Assembly (NCBI GenBank): GCA_014529385.2
Contig: CM043963.1
Span: 64,283,469 to 64,347,468 of the forward strand
Direction: 5' to 3'
Length of the DNA stretch: 64,000 bases
DNA from: Adiantum capillus-veneris
Taxonomy: Eukaryota; Streptophyta; Polypodiopsida; Polypodiales; Pteridaceae
The first letter of the stretch is position 1. Each line of letters starts with the position of its first letter. Under the pieces are notes generated by a model that was given only the letters and a program-made list of their open reading frames with translations, was not told the origin of the DNA and did not search any database. Of this stretch, positions 62,705 to 64,000 are shown piece by piece. Both the position numbers and the translations under genes were made by a program.

Positions 62705-63481
62705 TGACAACCTCAAGCTTGGAATTACATATTCCATTGGCACCACAGCTTCAATCCCAAATACCAATTTGAAAGGTGTCATTCCAGTCGCCACCTTAAA
62801 AGTCGTCCGAAAAGCCCATAGTACTAAATCCAACTTGTCATCCCAATCCGATTTGTTTTCCAACGCAATCTTCTTCAAAATTCTCACCAGCACTTTATTA
62901 GAGATTTCTGCCTGCCCATTTGCTTACGGATGATATGGAGTAGATTTCTTATGCAAAATCATATGTCTGGATGTCAACTCCTGAACACAGAATTCAAAAA
63001 GTGTGTTCCTTGATCCGACACCAACTCAATAGGACATCCAAATCTTGTCATAATGTTTTTATATAGAAACCGTGCCACACTTGCTGCTTTATTATCTCTC
63101 AAAGCCATCGCTTCCACCCATTTGGTAGCATAATGTGTTGCAACAAGAATATATCTGGAACTTGTCCTCTTTGCCCGTGGTTTTATTGGGCCTACAAAAT
63201 CCATTCCCCACTTCTGAAATGGTTCTAATGGCAAGACTGGATGATCCTGCATCCTATCCTCTTGTGTAGGCTGCCCCATCTTTTGACATTGAACACATTC
63301 CTTGGCAAAACTATGTGCATCCTTCAATAACAAATGCCACCAAAGTCCAACTTGTAAAATTTTCCGACCTGTTATTTCCCCTGAGAAATGTCCTCCAGCT
63401 GATCCCCAATGTGCCTCCTACAACGCTGCTTTCTGCTCTTCATCCGAAACACATCGCCGTATAATCTGATCTGCTCCTCTT
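62705..63481 (-). pseudogene. G5 integrase, zinc-finger and core
   Basis: 63333-62974 reads AKECVQCQKMGQPTQEDRMQ (second half of the zinc finger), WGMDFVGPIKPRAKRTSS, ILVATHYATKWVEAMALR and PIELVSDQGTHFLNSVF. The first catalytic Asp is His (ATHYATKW in place of ATDY). The next block has YHP-stop-ANGQAEISNKVLVRI, with TAA where CAA is expected and the Glu kept, then LDLVLWAFRTTFKVATGMTP and FGIEAVVPMEY. Upstream text to 63481 shows GGHFSGEITGRKILQVGLWW. At least three lesions. Confidence 0.85.
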
Positions 63482-64000
63482 CTATATAATGCTCCAGCTA
63501 TAATAAGAAATGGTTTGCTCCTCAATGCAAACTTCTTCCCGGTGATCCAGAGACATTGTCGAAGGTAAAACTCCATCTGTCAAAAACTGAACCATCTGAT
63601 CATACCAATTATAAAAAAACTGTCCTTCCACACGGAACAAATCCGCATCAGGAAATTTATCCGATACTCCTAGTAATTCTTCCTTATGTTCCAATCTGCT
63701 GAGGTAATCCGCCACTGCATGCTGAGTTCCTGGAGTATGAACAACTATGTAATCAAATTCTTGCAACATGAGCATCCACCTTGCTAATCTGCCTTTCAGT
63801 TTTGGCTTCTTTACCAGAAACAATAAAGCCTGATGATCCACATGAAAAACCACTTTACTCCCTAACAGATAATGCCAGAATTTTTCCAAAGCAAAAATCA
63901 TTCCCAAAGCTTCCCTTTTCGTAACTGTGTAATTCTTCTCCGGTGCTCTCAACATTCTACTAACATAATAAACCGGTTTAAACCATCCCTTAATCTTCTC
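63482..64000 (-). CDS. G5 RNase H and connection, partial
   Basis: Open from the window edge: GWFKPVYYVSRMLRAPEKNY, TKREALGMIFALEKFWHYLL, FHVDHQALLFLVKKPKLKGR, MLQEFDYIVVHTPGTQHAVA, DYLSRLEHKEE. This is the gypsy RNase H with its conserved DHQAL and A-D-x-LSR ending. The connection to integrase (DLFRVEGQFFYNWYDQMVQF) ends at a TAG at 63482. It is continuous with RT outside the window. The segment is intact as far as visible, though the element is dead in the next domain. Confidence 0.85.
   Translation of the reverse strand, partial: EKIKGWFKPVYYVSRMLRAPEKNYTVTKREALGMIFALEKFWHYLLGSKVVFHVDHQALLFLVKKPKLKGRLARWMLMLQEFDYIVVHTPGTQHAVADYLSRLEHKEELLGVSDKFPDADLFRVEGQFFYNWYDQMVQFLTDGVLPSTMSLDHREEVCIEEQTISYYSWSII

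Larger units (their letters stand above)
57442..64000 (-). mobile_element. G5: Ty3/gypsy element with post-pol coiled-coil ORF
   Basis: Minus strand from the right edge: RNase H, integrase (interrupted by the 60568-62699 palindrome with TSD TGAAC), integrase C-terminus, then ~2.7 kb of additional broken ORFs. RT, protease, gag and the 5' LTR lie outside the window; no 3' LTR was located. Integrase and RNase H text places it on the Tat/Athila side of gypsy, where extra ORFs after pol are known. Confidence 0.7.

Overview
The window looks like intergenic DNA from a large, repeat-rich vascular plant nuclear genome. It is almost entirely LTR retrotransposons, many nested in one another. They use plant-type primer-binding sites (TGGTATCAGAGC for initiator tRNA-Met; TGGCGCC for a tRNA-Asp-like primer). 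Decay is mostly of the transition type expected from deaminated 5-methylcytosine (CAA/CAG/CGA to stop, G to A on the other strand). I see no rRNA, tRNA, CRISPR or prokaryotic features. The species cannot be fixed from sequence alone.

Layout, left to right. 1-3984: G1 (minus), a gag-plus-protease gypsy-type element running off the left edge, inserted in the 3' LTR of G0. 3985-11311: G0 (minus), a decayed chromodomain-bearing Ty3/gypsy element. 11312-12542: the least repeat-like DNA, with an (AC)n(AG)n tract and one possible terminal exon. 12543-30511: C1 (minus), a Ty1/copia element cut twice, by G2 (13086-22081, minus; a complete gag/protease-only element, TSD GCATG) and by C3 (24997-30359, plus; a copia element with a nearly complete polyprotein but no 3' LTR). 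30512-37396: G3 (plus), a gypsy pol with two tandem H2C2 modules and a second aspartic protease after integrase. 37397-43051: C4 (plus), a complete copia element with one long ORF, both LTRs and TSD ATTTT. 43057-48441: G4 (plus), a leader with TCGCGA-type palindromes, a pol-less coiled-coil ORF, and an LTR. 48442-49554: leader-like DNA. 49555-54554: C2 (minus), sibling of C1 with both LTRs and TSD GATAG. 54560-57130: flank and a chromovirus fragment (G6). 57442-64000: G5 (minus), a gypsy pol followed by a coiled-coil ORF, interrupted at 60568-62699 by a 2.1-kb palindrome.

Functionally, G1 and G2 carry gag and protease but no reverse transcriptase or integrase, so they must be mobilised in trans. 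G3 has a homologous protease region plus pol and is a plausible relative of their helper. C4 keeps an open reading frame but has lost the integrase catalytic glutamate (K580). C3 has an intact integrase triad but two nonsense codons in RNase H and no 3' LTR. No copy in the window looks fully autonomous today.

The most unusual objects are: the inverted-LTR palindrome with a retroviral-style 5-bp TSD (60568-62699); the post-integrase retropepsin domain (35685-36134); the duplicated H2C2 module (33996-34750); four zinc knuckles, three with short spacing, in the G1/G2 gag; and C3, which has a near-perfect TSD but only one LTR.
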